The notes under the pieces: generated by a model | The model's input: the letters and a program-made list of their open reading frames with translations, nothing else | Told to the model about the DNA's origin: nothing | Databases searched by the model: none | Shown: one piece after another, positions 34,377 through 43,783 of the stretch | Layout of the letters: each line of letters opens with the position of its first letter | Position numbering within the stretch: the stretch's first letter is position 1 | NCBI GenBank assembly: GCA_020636405.1 | Contig: JACJXW010000009.1 | Coordinates: 1-64,000, forward strand | Reading direction: 5' to 3' | DNA from: Lewinellaceae bacterium | Lineage (GTDB): Bacteria; Bacteroidota; Bacteroidia; Chitinophagales; Saprospiraceae | DNA length: 64,000 bases | Position numbers and translations under genes: made by a program

Positions 34377-34982
34377 TTAGAACTTCAGCCCCAAGCTGAC
34401 CGTCAGCATATTATTCCTTCCTGTTGCGTCTTTGAAGAAATCATTGAGGCCGATTTCGTAGTTGGCGTCGAGGGTAAAGACGAGAAAGTCGATGCCCGCT
34501 CCGACATTAGCGCCCAGCGTGAAGGTGTTGAGGTCATCCTTATTAAAGGAGAAATCCTGCTTTTCTTTCACGCCGGTTACCATAGTTGGTACGACCCCAC
34601 CTTTCACGTGCAGGCCGATCAGGCCGTTGTCTCCGGTCAGGCGAATACCGAGGTTGACGGGCAATTTGACGTTCTGGATGGTGGTTTCATCCTCAAATTT
34701 TACATCGTTGGGGTTTTCAACATTCTTGATCAGGCGCGCCGTGTAGCTGTAATAGTGGGCTCCTGGATTGAAGAAGATGAACCCGTCGCCGATGCGCAGG
34801 TCAAGGCCGGCGTTCCAGCCGACGCGGGCATCCGCAGTGATGTCCTGCAATTGGGCGTCTACACCGGAAAAGTTGACCCCGACTTTAGGGTTGACCTTTA
34901 CCTGAGCCATAGCAGGCAGCGCAATTGCGGCGATCGCCAGTAGGGTTAAGATGAGCTTTGCAGATTGTTTCATGGTTTTCAT
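34377..34982 (-). CDS. Outer-membrane beta-barrel protein (PorT-like)
   Basis: 201-residue exported protein with a signal peptide (LILTLLAIAAIALPAMAQ). The mature part alternates in the manner of an eight-strand outer-membrane barrel (VKVNPKVGVNFSGV, RVGWNAGLDLRIGDGFIFFNPGAHYYSY, LPVNLGIRLTG, FTLDANYEIGLNDFF) and ends in VSLGLKF with a terminal Phe. This fits the outer-membrane beta-barrel/PorT family widespread in Bacteroidota. An ATG three codons in (34973) is an alternative start. Function unknown. Confidence 0.85.
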   Translation of the reverse strand: MKTMKQSAKLILTLLAIAAIALPAMAQVKVNPKVGVNFSGVDAQLQDITADARVGWNAGLDLRIGDGFIFFNPGAHYYSYTARLIKNVENPNDVKFEDETTIQNVKLPVNLGIRLTGDNGLIGLHVKGGVVPTMVTGVKEKQDFSFNKDDLNTFTLGANVGAGIDFLVFTLDANYEIGLNDFFKDATGRNNMLTVSLGLKF

Positions 34983-35152
34983 TTATTTATTTGGGTATTG
35001 AACGCCCTGTACTTCGGAGTTCTTATAAACGGGGCGTTAAATTCTGTTAAGGATGTGGTAAAGGGCTGTCAGGGGGTAGTGTGTCAGGGGCAGCATGGTG
35101 GTTACACTATCCTTTATCAATAGAAAATCAGGAGGTTAGCGGGCGTTTACCT

Positions 35153-35998
35153 CTAAAGAATGTGCGCCGGAATAGAAAGTATGGGCGTCCGGGCGTGATA
35201 AGACATCATTTTGGTTCGGCTATAGTTAAAGAGTTCCTCCAGGAAGTTGCGTTTGTGGGTCACCATGGCCAGCACATCGATATTGTGTTTTGGCAGAAAA
35301 TCGAAGATCACCTTTTTGATGTCATTACCTTCCAGTACATAGAACTGAATGTTTTCCTCTTCTTTAAAAGCCGCGCGGAATTTATCCATACGGTGGGTGA
35401 TCGGTTCGGTATGGGCGAGGTCGACGTTAATGCAATGAATGGAAGGCTCAAAGGGGGCCATTATTTTCATTACCTTCCTCAGCGCTTTTTCTTCTTCCTC
35501 CTTGTAGGTTGTGGTGAATGCCAGGTTATCGATCTGGCCGTCGAAGTCGGCTTTTTCAGGAATGGCGAGAACCGGGCACTCGGCGTTTTCCAACACTTCT
35601 CCGGCGATGCTGCCGAGAAAGATCTCTTTTAACCCGCTGGCGCCTGTAGTACCCATGACGATCATATCCGCGCTTTCCTTTTTGGCGGCCTGCAAGATAG
35701 AGGGGACGATCTTGCTTCCGGGTTTCAACAGGTGAACGACCTTTACATGAGAGAAGCCGTTGGCCTCCTGGATGTCCCGAAGAGGAGGAATAGCGTCTTT
35801 ATAGTTCGTAAACTCTTCCAGGTCAAAGGAGGCGTAGAATTCACCCAAGGTGTGGGGCAAAGCTCCTTTGACTTCGGGTTTGACATAAACGTGGAGGGTG
35901 GTGAGCATGGCCCCCATTTTGTCGGCCAGGTGGAGGGCGTAGATGAATGCCTTTTCGGCGGCGGGGGATAAGTCCGTGGGAAAGAGAATGTTCTTCAT
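35153..35998 (-). CDS. Tandem universal stress protein (UspA x2)
   Basis: 281-residue protein with two Usp domains. The first (residues 1-145) has KNILFPTDLSPAAEKAF and the ATP-binding motif MGTTGASGLKEIFLGSIAGEVLENAECPVL (G-2x-G-9x-G-S type). The second is more divergent (IHCINVDLAHTEPITHRMDKF, then MVTHKRNFLEELFNYSRTKMM). Double-Usp proteins are typical of Bacteroidota and respond to energy or envelope stress. I place the start at 35998, where the first Usp strand begins. It has no operon partners. Confidence 0.9.
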   Translation of the reverse strand: MKNILFPTDLSPAAEKAFIYALHLADKMGAMLTTLHVYVKPEVKGALPHTLGEFYASFDLEEFTNYKDAIPPLRDIQEANGFSHVKVVHLLKPGSKIVPSILQAAKKESADMIVMGTTGASGLKEIFLGSIAGEVLENAECPVLAIPEKADFDGQIDNLAFTTTYKEEEEKALRKVMKIMAPFEPSIHCINVDLAHTEPITHRMDKFRAAFKEEENIQFYVLEGNDIKKVIFDFLPKHNIDVLAMVTHKRNFLEELFNYSRTKMMSYHARTPILSIPAHIL

Positions 35999-36218
35999 GG
36001 CACGCGTTTGATTATCTTTGTTTAGCATCGCCTGTAATATTAACAAAAATCACCCATTATTGGATGTCCGGGGCCAGAATTTAAAACCTACTTTACTCAA
36101 AAATTGAACATTATGCTGGAGATGGAATACCCCGGCTGGGTAAATTGTCGTTTCTTGTCAACAAAGACCTGGCACTAAGTGCCGGAAATATTTGTTAAAT
36201 AGGGCAAATTTCTAAAGC

Positions 36219-37004
36219 ATGAACCGATCCGTCGCCTTGGCCACAGTCCTTATTTTTTCTATGGCTAGCCTTTCTGCACAGACTATACGGGAGCTTCCTC
36301 CCCGGGCGTATGAGTTGTATCCTACCCTGGAAGACATGTACGGCTATGCCGTTGGGAAATACAAAGATTATCTGCTCATTTTCGGAGGGAGCATCCGCTC
36401 CGAGGCGGATGAAAAATACGCAAACGATTTTCCCAACCTCGACATTCTGATGATCGACTTCAGGCGCAACCGTGCTGCCGCTTACACCAGCGGTAACCTC
36501 GACGGGCTGCTGAGAGACCAGATCAGTTCCACCGGAATGGCCTACCATCAGGATGGCAATACGCTCTACCTGCTGGGCGGGTATGGATTCAGCGAGAGCA
36601 ATGGCCAGTTTATAACTTTCCCCTATCTTACGGCAATCGATCTGCAGGCTACCGTTGAGGCCTTGCTGGACGGAAAGAACCCCGTTGCTAACTTCTTTCA
36701 GATCTGTGATGAACGCATGGCTATTTTTGATGCCACCATGGATTACGACGGGGAGGAGTTTTTTCTCATCAACGGTAAATCCGCGTACAAACTGGAGCCT
36801 TTTTCTGATACCCCGGTATACGTTGAGGAACCCTTCACCGGGCAGGCCCGGTCCTTCCGTCTCAAGGGCGCCAAGGAAAGCCTGGAGATCTCCCAGTTTC
36901 AGACCTGGTATGACCTTGAAGGCTTTCGCGACTACTATGGGCCGCTGCTTCCGGAATCCATTGAACGGGAACTCCAGTTGTTGCTCGATAAACCGGAGGA
37001 GTAG
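36219..37004 (+). CDS. Secreted protein with Kelch-like repeats
   Basis: 261-residue exported protein (signal ATVLIFSMASLSAQ). Two segments look like propeller blades: YGYAVGKYKDYLLIFGGSI and GMAYHQDGNTLYLLGGYGFS, each ending in the hydrophobic-GG pattern of Kelch motifs. The rest is not recognised. A small palindrome (TGGCACTAAGTGCCGG) lies about 35 bases upstream of the start. Function unknown. Confidence 0.75.
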   Translation: MNRSVALATVLIFSMASLSAQTIRELPPRAYELYPTLEDMYGYAVGKYKDYLLIFGGSIRSEADEKYANDFPNLDILMIDFRRNRAAAYTSGNLDGLLRDQISSTGMAYHQDGNTLYLLGGYGFSESNGQFITFPYLTAIDLQATVEALLDGKNPVANFFQICDERMAIFDATMDYDGEEFFLINGKSAYKLEPFSDTPVYVEEPFTGQARSFRLKGAKESLEISQFQTWYDLEGFRDYYGPLLPESIERELQLLLDKPEE

Positions 37005-37149
37005 GGGAGAAGCGTTCTTTTTTTGAGGGCTAGTGCGCCCTTCTTGCCTTGTTTACAACAGTTTGTGAGGGGAGTGACAAAAATCAGTGAAAAGGGGTGA
37101 TGAAGGTCATTACACCTGGGGTTGCCAGGGGTTACATTTGTAACAGAAA

Positions 37150-37333
37150 CAAACAAAAAACAACAAACAAGAAACAAAGTTTATAGAAGTAATCGGCTAA
37201 TCTTCTGTAAATAACATGGTCAATTGGGTGTTCAATCTTTTAGGCCGGTAAGTGTTTACGCTTTCGTAGTGAAGATGAAAATTACCGGCTGAAGCTGTCG
37301 CTCTGAATAAAATCAGAGCGACAGTTGTTTTTT
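37150..37333 (+). ncRNA. Candidate structured small RNA ending in a strong terminator
   Basis: The nearest upstream plus-strand gene stops at 37004, about 290 bases before a textbook terminator. Just before the terminator an 8-bp stem (GCCGGTAA 37244-37251 with TTACCGGC 37282-37289) encloses a further hairpin-prone segment. The 5' end is a guess. It may instead be a long 3' UTR of the Kelch-like gene. Confidence 0.35.
37295..37333 (+). terminator. Strong rho-independent terminator
   Basis: A perfect 12-bp stem CTGTCGCTCTGA / TCAGAGCGACAG with a 6-base loop ATAAAA is followed by TTGTTTTTT. The next gene (37388) is on the other strand, so the terminator serves a plus-strand transcript. Confidence 0.85.
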
Positions 37334-37387
37334 CGGGCTATTACCTTCGGACTCCAACCTGTTTTGAATGCCGGGCCCCCCGGTTTA

Positions 37388-38071
37388 CTATTCCTTTTCA
37401 TCGGTCAGGATAAAACCACTTCCATAGACGTTGCGGATCTCAATATTGGGGTCTTCCGCCAGGTAGTTCCGCAAGCGGGAGATGAACACATCCATGCTTC
37501 GGCGCGTGAAATAATCATTCTGGTTCCAGAGCATCTTGAGGGCTTCTTTACGGGAGAGCAACTTGCCCTTGTGTTGGCAGAGCAATAGCAGGAGTTTCGC
37601 TTCCCGCTCGGTGAGCAGGCGTTCTTCATTCCGATAGCTGAGTTTCTGGTTGGAAGGGTCGAAGGTGTAGGCGCCGAGCTGTAGCCGGGGCTGTTCTTCC
37701 CCCGCTCCCTGAGTACGGCGAAGGACGGCCTGAATGCGGGCAACGAGTTCTTCTTCGTCGACCGGTTTGGTGATATAATCGTCGGCACCCAGCCCAAAAC
37801 CCCTGAGGACATCTACCTTCAGGGCACGGGCAGTCAGAAAGATCAAAGGCACCTTCGGCGCTTGCTCCCGGATCTCTGCGGCCAGGCGGAAACCATCTTT
37901 TTCCGGCATCATGATATCGAGAAGGCACAAGTCGGCGGGGTAGCGCTCAAAATGGGCCAGGCCTCTGGCCCCGTCTTTTACCCATGATAACTCAAAGCCT
38001 TTCCATTCGAGGTATTCCTTGAGGACATACCCCAGGGTTTCGTTGTCTTCTACCAGTAGGATCTTCGCCAT
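37388..38071 (-). CDS. OmpR/PhoB-family response regulator
   Basis: 227-residue response regulator. The receiver domain (1-120) has the acidic pair in LLVEDNE, phospho-acceptor Asp52 in LCLLDIMMP, Thr in PLIFLTAR and Lys in ITKPVDEEELVARI. The winged-helix output domain (130-227) ends in SMDVFISRLRNYLAEDPNIEIRNVYGSGFIL. It starts 12 bases after the histidine kinase stop on the same strand, so the two form an operon and a cognate pair similar to RprX/RprY of Bacteroides. Regulated genes are unknown. Confidence 0.95.
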   Translation of the reverse strand: MAKILLVEDNETLGYVLKEYLEWKGFELSWVKDGARGLAHFERYPADLCLLDIMMPEKDGFRLAAEIREQAPKVPLIFLTARALKVDVLRGFGLGADDYITKPVDEEELVARIQAVLRRTQGAGEEQPRLQLGAYTFDPSNQKLSYRNEERLLTEREAKLLLLLCQHKGKLLSRKEALKMLWNQNDYFTRRSMDVFISRLRNYLAEDPNIEIRNVYGSGFILTDEKE

Positions 38072-38083
38072 ATCTTTAAGGTT

Positions 38084-39370
38084 TCATGAATGTATTACCG
38101 GCAAGACAATTGTAAACACACTTCCCTGGCCTACTTCGCTTTTTACACTTACCGTTCCTCCATGCGTACGGGCAATCTCTCGGGTGAAGCTCAGTCCCAG
38201 CCCGAACCCTTTGGTGTTGTGAATATCGCCTCCGGACAAGCGATGGAACTTCCGGAAAATCGATCGTTGGTCGCGAAGGGCGATGCCGGGGCCGTTATCG
38301 GCTACAGACAAAAGGATATGCTTCCCTTGATTCAGGGTGGAGACGGTGATTCGGGGAGTTTCACCTCCGTAGAGCAGCGCATTGTCGAGCAGGTTGCGCA
38401 CGGCCGTACTCAGGTAACGCTCGTCAGCCATCAACCGGCTTCGGCCTGCCTGTGGCCGGAAGTTTAACTCACCGCCCTGGCTTTCCGCCTTATGGCGATA
38501 CTGCCGGACAGTCGTTTCCAGCATTGGATGCAGCTCCAGTTCCTGGAACTTCAGTTGAGGATGCCCGGCCTCCAGGCTTGCCAGTTCCAGTACTTTATCG
38601 ATATGCCCTTTCAGTTGTTCGTTCTCGCCCTCCAACAGCCCCAGGTATTCTTCACTTCGTTTGCGGTCGCCGGCGCCAAGGGCCTGGCGAAGCAGTTTGG
38701 CCAGTAGGGAAATCGAGAAGGCCGGAGTTTTCAGTTCATGGGTCAGGTTGTTGATGAAGTCATTTTTGACTTCGTCCAGTTTTTTGAGCTGGTGAAGCAT
38801 ACGGATCAGGAAAAGCAGCGCTACCAGGAGCAGCAATAAAAATGCAGCGGAGGGTAGTACCAACCGGATCAGGCGTTGCATCAACAGGGGAAGGAGGTTA
38901 TTGGCCTGAAGGTAGAAGAAAAGGTCACAATTGCAATCTTTGCGCAGCTGCCCTTGCAACAACTGCACATAAGTGCGGTATGCCTCTTCTTCCTCCGGGC
39001 GGAAACCAGGGCCCGAAACGACGGGGTACAGCAGCAGCCCCTCTTTTATGGCAAAGGCGTAATTCAAGGACAGTCCTTCCGCCGCCAGGGTGTTGTCGAT
39101 CAGCCGGGTAACCGTATCGGCCAGGGCAAGGGCCCTATCATTCGCTGGGTTGGCCGGCGCGCCGGTACGGAGTCCCTGCAAGAGTGACAACTGCTGGCCC
39201 AGTACCGGGTCGTGCTCCACCTGTTCAACAACAGCCTGCAGCGCCTGCCGGGCTTCTTTGTCGAAGCGAACTTTCTCCAGTTGGATCGCTATCCGCAGGA
39301 AGTGATACTGCACCGCCGCCAGCCCCAGCAGGGCCCCAACCACAGCCACAGTCAGGATCAGGTTTCTCAT
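38084..39370 (-). CDS. Two-component sensor histidine kinase
   Basis: 428-residue membrane kinase. A first membrane helix (LILTVAVVGALLGLAAVQY) and a second (PSAAFLLLLLVALLFLIRML, about 175-195) enclose a periplasmic sensor of about 150 residues with no recognised fold. The kinase core follows with phospho-acceptor His211 in NLTHELKTPAF, N box LLDNALLYGG, G1 VADNGPGIALRDQ, and G2 GFGLGLSF. It is the first gene of an operon with the OmpR-type regulator and phosphorylates it by inference from position. Confidence 0.94.
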   Translation of the reverse strand: MRNLILTVAVVGALLGLAAVQYHFLRIAIQLEKVRFDKEARQALQAVVEQVEHDPVLGQQLSLLQGLRTGAPANPANDRALALADTVTRLIDNTLAAEGLSLNYAFAIKEGLLLYPVVSGPGFRPEEEEAYRTYVQLLQGQLRKDCNCDLFFYLQANNLLPLLMQRLIRLVLPSAAFLLLLLVALLFLIRMLHQLKKLDEVKNDFINNLTHELKTPAFSISLLAKLLRQALGAGDRKRSEEYLGLLEGENEQLKGHIDKVLELASLEAGHPQLKFQELELHPMLETTVRQYRHKAESQGGELNFRPQAGRSRLMADERYLSTAVRNLLDNALLYGGETPRITVSTLNQGKHILLSVADNGPGIALRDQRSIFRKFHRLSGGDIHNTKGFGLGLSFTREIARTHGGTVSVKSEVGQGSVFTIVLPVIHS

Positions 39371-39518
39371 GCGTCCTAAATTAAGCTTTCCATCAATACC
39401 GCGCAGCTGCCTTAACGGTCCTTTGGGAAGATTAACCTTTTGTTGACATTTTCCTGTAATTCTAAGCTCTCCCTGTTAAATCCTGTCCACCAAGCCTAAT
39501 ATTTCAAATTTTTCTCTT

Positions 39519-39526
39519 TAAGTTTG
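39519..39526 (+). promoter_or_regulatory. Probable glgE promoter, -7 element
   Basis: TAAGTTTG is a full TAnnTTTG match on the plus strand, giving a leader of about 115 bases. No TTG is found at 19-21 bases upstream. Confidence 0.4.
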
Positions 39527-39648
39527 TTCCCACAGCAACGGTGCTGATGTCAACACAGCCTGTCAAGCCGGCACACCAGCCAGCGTGCGGTACGGATAGG
39601 CGTCACATACAACATACATCCCAATCGCAAAACGTAAGCCCTTAAAAC

Positions 39649-41598
39649 ATGAGAAACCGAGTTATCATTGAAAATGTACACCCGGAAATCGACGGCGGTC
39701 AATTTTTCATTAAGCGCGTTCCAGGAGAATTGGTCAATATTACGGCCGACATTTTTGGAGACGGCCATGACCACATCCGTGCCTCTCTGCTCTACCGGCA
39801 TGAAAGCCAAAAACGCTGGACCGAAGTTTTTATGGAAGAACACCCCAACGATATGTGGACGGCTGCCTTTCAGGTAGAAAAAAAGGGGGTTTACTACTAC
39901 AAACTAGAAGGGTGGGTCGACCACCTGTTGCACTGGCACGACGGGTTTAAGAAAAAATACGAGGCGGGCCAGGGAATGAAGGTCGAACTGCAGATCGGCG
40001 CCAAATACCTTAGGGAAGCCGCTAAGCTCTATTCCAAAACAAATGCCGAGGCCTTGCTGCAGTTCGCCCGGCAACTGGAAGATGAAGATGCCTATGAGCA
40101 GGCAATCGAGATAGCCCTCAGCCCTCGATTTACCCAGGCCATTTTCGATTCCCCGATGAAACAGTTCCAGACGGTGTACGATAAGAACCTGCGCGTGCGC
40201 GTTGGCTGGGAAAGGGAACTGTTCAGCACCTGGTACGAAATATTCCCCCGTTCCACTTCAGCTGAGATCGGCAGGCACGGTACCTTCAAGGATGCTGAGC
40301 GGTTGCTGCCCCGCATTCAGGAGATGGGTTTCGATGTGCTTTACTTCCCACCCATCCACCCCATCGGGAAGCTGAACCGGAAAGGCAAGAACAACTCCGT
40401 TGATGCGGGCCCCGGCGAACCCGGCTCGCCCTGGGCGATCGGGAGCACCGAGGGCGGCCACAAGGCGGTTCATCCGGAACTGGGCACCCTGCAGGATTAC
40501 AAAAACCTGATCAAAAAAGCCAAAGAATTCGGTATAGATATCGCTTTCGACCTCGCCTTTCAATGTGCTCCCGACCACCCCTATGTCAAGGAACATCCAG
40601 ACTGGTTCCTGTGGCGGCCCGACGGCACCATTGCCTATGCAGAGAACCCGCCCAAGAAATACCAGGATATCGTACCCCTCAATTTTGAGTCCGAAGACTG
40701 GAAAAACCTGTGGGATGAACTCAAAAGCGTGATCCTCTTCTGGTGTGAGGCCGGCGTGCGTATTTTCCGCGTCGATAACCCCCATACCAAGCCCTTCCGG
40801 TTCTGGGAATGGGTGATCGCGGAAGTTCAAAAGGATTATCCGGACACTATCTTTCTCGCCGAGGCCTTCACCCGGCCTAAAGTAATGGCACAGCTGGCCA
40901 AGGCGGGCTTCAACCAGTCCTACACTTATTTTACCTGGCGCACCACTAAAAAGGAAATGGAGGAGTATCTCACCGAGCTCACCAAAACGGAGCTGCGCGA
41001 TTACTTCCGCCCCAATTTCTGGCCCAATACGCCGGACATACTGGCCTACGAACTGATGAATGCCGGCCCCAATGCTTTTGTCAAGCGCTTCCTGCTTGCC
41101 GCCACGCTTTCCTCCAGCTACGGCATGTACGCCCCTGCCTTTGAATTCATGGAAAATACGCCCCACACCAATGGCAAAGAGGAGTACCTGAATTCCGAAA
41201 AATACGAGATCCGCCACTACGACTGGAACCACCGCAATCGCCTCACCAGCCTGATCACCAGGATCAATAAGATACGCCGGGAAAATCCCGCTCTTCAGAC
41301 GACCTGGAACATTCAGTTCACCCGCACCGATAACGAACAGCTGATGAGCTACGTCAAGTATAACGACGATAAAACCAATGTCGTTTGGTGCATCGCCAGC
41401 TTTGATGTGGAGTACAGACAAAGTGGGTTCATCGAAGTGCCGAAAGCCTTGCTGGATATCGGGCGCAACGTCAACCTCAAGGTCACTGACTTGTTGACCG
41501 GCGAAGTCTTCCACTGGTTCAACGAGTGGAACTATGTAGAACTCAATCCGGACCTCTACCCGGCCCACATCCTGTTGGTGGAGAAGCAGCAGCGGTAA
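39649..41598 (+). CDS. glgE: Alpha-1,4-glucan:maltose-1-phosphate maltosyltransferase
   Basis: 649-residue GlgE, which extends alpha-1,4-glucan by transferring maltosyl units from maltose-1-phosphate. The N-terminal DUF3416-type domain (VIIENVHPEIDGGQFFIKR) is followed by the GH13 subfamily 3 barrel with nucleophile Asp376 in IFRVDNPHTKPF and acid Glu405 in FLAEAF. The GlgE-specific block GPGEPGSPWAIGSTEGGHKAVHPELG is intact. Partner enzymes Pep2/TreS are not in the window, though a GH13 glucosidase and GlgB are. Perfect hairpin downstream at 41661-41691. Confidence 0.95.
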   Translation: MRNRVIIENVHPEIDGGQFFIKRVPGELVNITADIFGDGHDHIRASLLYRHESQKRWTEVFMEEHPNDMWTAAFQVEKKGVYYYKLEGWVDHLLHWHDGFKKKYEAGQGMKVELQIGAKYLREAAKLYSKTNAEALLQFARQLEDEDAYEQAIEIALSPRFTQAIFDSPMKQFQTVYDKNLRVRVGWERELFSTWYEIFPRSTSAEIGRHGTFKDAERLLPRIQEMGFDVLYFPPIHPIGKLNRKGKNNSVDAGPGEPGSPWAIGSTEGGHKAVHPELGTLQDYKNLIKKAKEFGIDIAFDLAFQCAPDHPYVKEHPDWFLWRPDGTIAYAENPPKKYQDIVPLNFESEDWKNLWDELKSVILFWCEAGVRIFRVDNPHTKPFRFWEWVIAEVQKDYPDTIFLAEAFTRPKVMAQLAKAGFNQSYTYFTWRTTKKEMEEYLTELTKTELRDYFRPNFWPNTPDILAYELMNAGPNAFVKRFLLAATLSSSYGMYAPAFEFMENTPHTNGKEEYLNSEKYEIRHYDWNHRNRLTSLITRINKIRRENPALQTTWNIQFTRTDNEQLMSYVKYNDDKTNVVWCIASFDVEYRQSGFIEVPKALLDIGRNVNLKVTDLLTGEVFHWFNEWNYVELNPDLYPAHILLVEKQQR

Positions 41599-41660
41599 GT
41601 GGGGCCGCTGGTAGGCCCACGCCCATCCCTTCCCACCATCGCACTTTCCCGGGCTTGTCA

Positions 41661-41691
41661 GTGTCCAGGAGACTAGAGTTCTCCTGGACAC
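41661..41691. terminator. Perfect hairpin after glgE
   Basis: GTGTCCAGGAGA and TCTCCTGGACAC pair fully (12 bp) around a 7-base loop, 62 bases after the glgE stop. There is no T-tract, so it could stabilise or process the 3' end, not terminate it. Confidence 0.5.
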
Positions 41692-41864
41692 TTGCCGAAA
41701 GCATTCGGGAAAGTTACTTCTTTTTCAAAAGAAAAAACAGGACAGTTGGCAGCCTGCACGCTACGGCTGTTTTTCGTCCCTGATGGCGAAAATTCGGCGC
41801 AAGTGATTGATTATTAGCTCTTAGTGGTTGCCTGGGTGGGCGAATTTTTAATCATGACACAAAA

Positions 41865-42452
41865 ATGCTGAAGGCCTTTCCGCTTACCGGCGCCGCTATT
41901 CTCCCCTATATCGAAGACCTTGCCCGCCTGCGCATCGAGGTCTTTCGGGAGTACCCTTACCTCTACGACGGGGATATGGATTACGAAATGCGTTATCTGG
42001 ATACCTTCCGGCAAGCGCCCGATAGCCTGTTGGTGCTGGTACAGGATGGAGAAGAAATAGTGGGCGCCTCCACTGCGCTGCCGCTGGAGTTTGAGTCGGA
42101 CAACGTCCGGCAGCCCCTGGAAGAAGCAGGCTACGATGCGGGGAAAGTGTTCTATTTTGGAGAATCGGTCCTGAGCAGGCCCTATCGCGGAAGAGGGCTG
42201 GGCGTTCGTTTTTTCGAAGAGCGGGAGCGTTGGGCCCGGCAACTGGGCCGGTTTGGGTGGCTGGTGTTTTGTGCCGTCGTCCGTCCTGAGGATCACCCTC
42301 TGAGGCCCGAAAGTTATCGCCCGCTGGATGATTTCTGGCGCCGGCGCGGCTTCCATCCGACTGGGCAATATTGCAGCATGAGCTGGCAGGATCTGGGGGA
42401 GTCGGCCGAATCTTCCAAATCCCTGCGCTTTTGGTTGAAAATATTATCGTGA
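41865..42452 (+). CDS. GNAT-family N-acetyltransferase
   Basis: 195-residue acetyltransferase. The opening IEDLARLRIEVFREYPYLYDGDMDYE, the beta-4 strand VFYFGESVLSRPYRGRGLGVRFFEER (acetyl-CoA loop) and FCAVVRPEDHPLRPESYRPLDDFWRRRGF match GNATs of unknown substrate. The TGA stop overlaps the ATG of the next gene by one base (TGATG), indicating translational coupling with the small lipoprotein. Confidence 0.88.
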   Translation: MLKAFPLTGAAILPYIEDLARLRIEVFREYPYLYDGDMDYEMRYLDTFRQAPDSLLVLVQDGEEIVGASTALPLEFESDNVRQPLEEAGYDAGKVFYFGESVLSRPYRGRGLGVRFFEERERWARQLGRFGWLVFCAVVRPEDHPLRPESYRPLDDFWRRRGFHPTGQYCSMSWQDLGESAESSKSLRFWLKILS

Positions 42453-42829
42453 TGAAATACTTCCTGTTATGTATAGGAGGGCTGGCCGTTCTTTCCTGCC
42501 GCAGCACCAATGTTCAGCCTACCCCGGAGCAGTTGCAAAAGATCCGGTTCGACTTGTCCCAACTGGATGAGGCCGGCCTCATCGGCCCGAAGGACGGCAA
42601 AGTCGCGCTCGACTATGAGTTCTGTATTCCCCGTCAGGAACAGTATCGGAAAGAAGTGGAAGGCATCGACCCCAGCCTGAAGGTGCAAACTGCCAGGGGG
42701 CGGATCGGTTGCGGCAGCGATCAGTACCTCTGCCTGGGCAATACGCACCAGGAAAATTTCAGGGAAATATTATACCGGTTGGCGAAGCTGGATTATGTAG
42801 AAAAGATTGAGCGGGCTTTTTTTGAGTAG
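42452..42829 (+). CDS. Small hypothetical lipoprotein
   Basis: 125-residue lipoprotein with a clear signal peptide (LLCIGGLAVLSC). The mature part is mixed alpha/beta with Cys residues in YEFCIPRQEQY, RIGCGSDQYLCLGNTHQENFREIL; no family is recognised. Similar short lipoproteins with 'I.C....YLCIG' patterns occur in Bacteroidota. It is translationally coupled to the upstream GNAT gene. Confidence 0.78.
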   Translation: MKYFLLCIGGLAVLSCRSTNVQPTPEQLQKIRFDLSQLDEAGLIGPKDGKVALDYEFCIPRQEQYRKEVEGIDPSLKVQTARGRIGCGSDQYLCLGNTHQENFREILYRLAKLDYVEKIERAFFE

Positions 42830-42835
42830 GCCGGG

Positions 42836-43783
42836 TTAATTCAGTTCAAACAGTGCCCTTAGGGCCCGCACATCTTCGGGCCCGGTGCGGCAGCAGCCTC
42901 CAAGAAGGCAGGCGCCGTGGGCATGCCACGCCAGGGGCAGCGTCCCAAATCCATCCTCTCGTTCTCCCTCCACCCAGCAATGGCGGGCGGCGTCCCAGCG
43001 CTCACCGCTGTTGGGGTAGGCCACCAGGGGCTTCTCCGTTACCGCCCGGGCCTCTTCCAGCAGGGAGCTGATGTAACGGGGCGCCGTACAATTTACGCCA
43101 ACCGCCAGCACCTGTGCTGCGCCATCCACTATTTCCACTACATCTCTGAACAGCTCCCCCTGGCTGATGTGCCGCCCGTCCCGGCAACTGAAGCTTATCC
43201 AGGCGCGAGCTTCCGGAAATTCTTCCAGCAGGCGCAGCAGGGCCTCCGCTTCTTCCGGGCAGGGGATGGTCTCGCAGGCCAGGATATCAGGCCCGGTTTT
43301 CAGCAAGGCTTCCATGCGGGGGCGGTGCCAGCCGAGGAGTTCCGGGATGGTTAGCCCGTACCGCCCTTTGTATTCTGACCCATCTGCCAGGAAAGCACCG
43401 TAAGGGCCAATAGAGGCGGCAATCAGCGGGAAGATGCGCCCGGCCTGGTTGCCTGGCGTAGCCCAGAACTGCTCCCGGGCCTCCATTGCCAATTCAACAC
43501 TGAGCTGCATCAATGCCCGGGCGTCCTGGAGCGCAAGCCCCCGGCGCTGAAAGCCTTCAAAACTGGCCTGGTAGCTGGCGGTAGTGGCCACATCCGCTCC
43601 CGCCAGGAAGTAGTCAAGGTGTACCTGCCGGATCATTGCCGGTTGTTCGAGCAGCATCCTGGCCGACCAGAGCGGATCATTGAGGTTAGCGCCCCGGGCT
43701 TCCAGTTCGGTAGCAAGGGCGCCATCGAGAATGATAGGGCGCTTTTGTCGCAGGAGCTCTTCTATGTCCATTTTTCGGGGCAT
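42836..43783 (-). CDS. mmuM: Homocysteine S-methyltransferase
   Basis: 315-residue betaine/homocysteine methyltransferase-family enzyme that moves a methyl group from S-methylmethionine (or SAM) to homocysteine. The zinc ligands are visible as Cys in AVGVNCTAP and the pair in LLGGCCRTGPEDV. Other landmarks are ILDGALATELEARGANL and ETIPCPEEAEALL. Its ATG (43783) overlaps the TAA of the upstream glucosidase gene by one base (TAATG), so the two are translationally coupled although functionally unrelated. An alternative start is 43771. Confidence 0.93.
   Translation of the reverse strand: MPRKMDIEELLRQKRPIILDGALATELEARGANLNDPLWSARMLLEQPAMIRQVHLDYFLAGADVATTASYQASFEGFQRRGLALQDARALMQLSVELAMEAREQFWATPGNQAGRIFPLIAASIGPYGAFLADGSEYKGRYGLTIPELLGWHRPRMEALLKTGPDILACETIPCPEEAEALLRLLEEFPEARAWISFSCRDGRHISQGELFRDVVEIVDGAAQVLAVGVNCTAPRYISSLLEEARAVTEKPLVAYPNSGERWDAARHCWVEGEREDGFGTLPLAWHAHGACLLGGCCRTGPEDVRALRALFELN

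Larger units (their letters stand above)
37005..37387. other. Intergenic region with a structured element and strong terminator
   Basis: 383 bases without a protein gene. It holds GCCGGTAA/TTACCGGC pairing at 37244-37289 and the terminator at 37295-37333, then TACCTTCG at 37342-37349. Treated below as a possible small-RNA gene. Confidence 0.6.

Noticed and set aside
40258..41691. 477-codon frame antisense to glgE
   Set aside because: Shadow of glgE; no signal peptide or domain.
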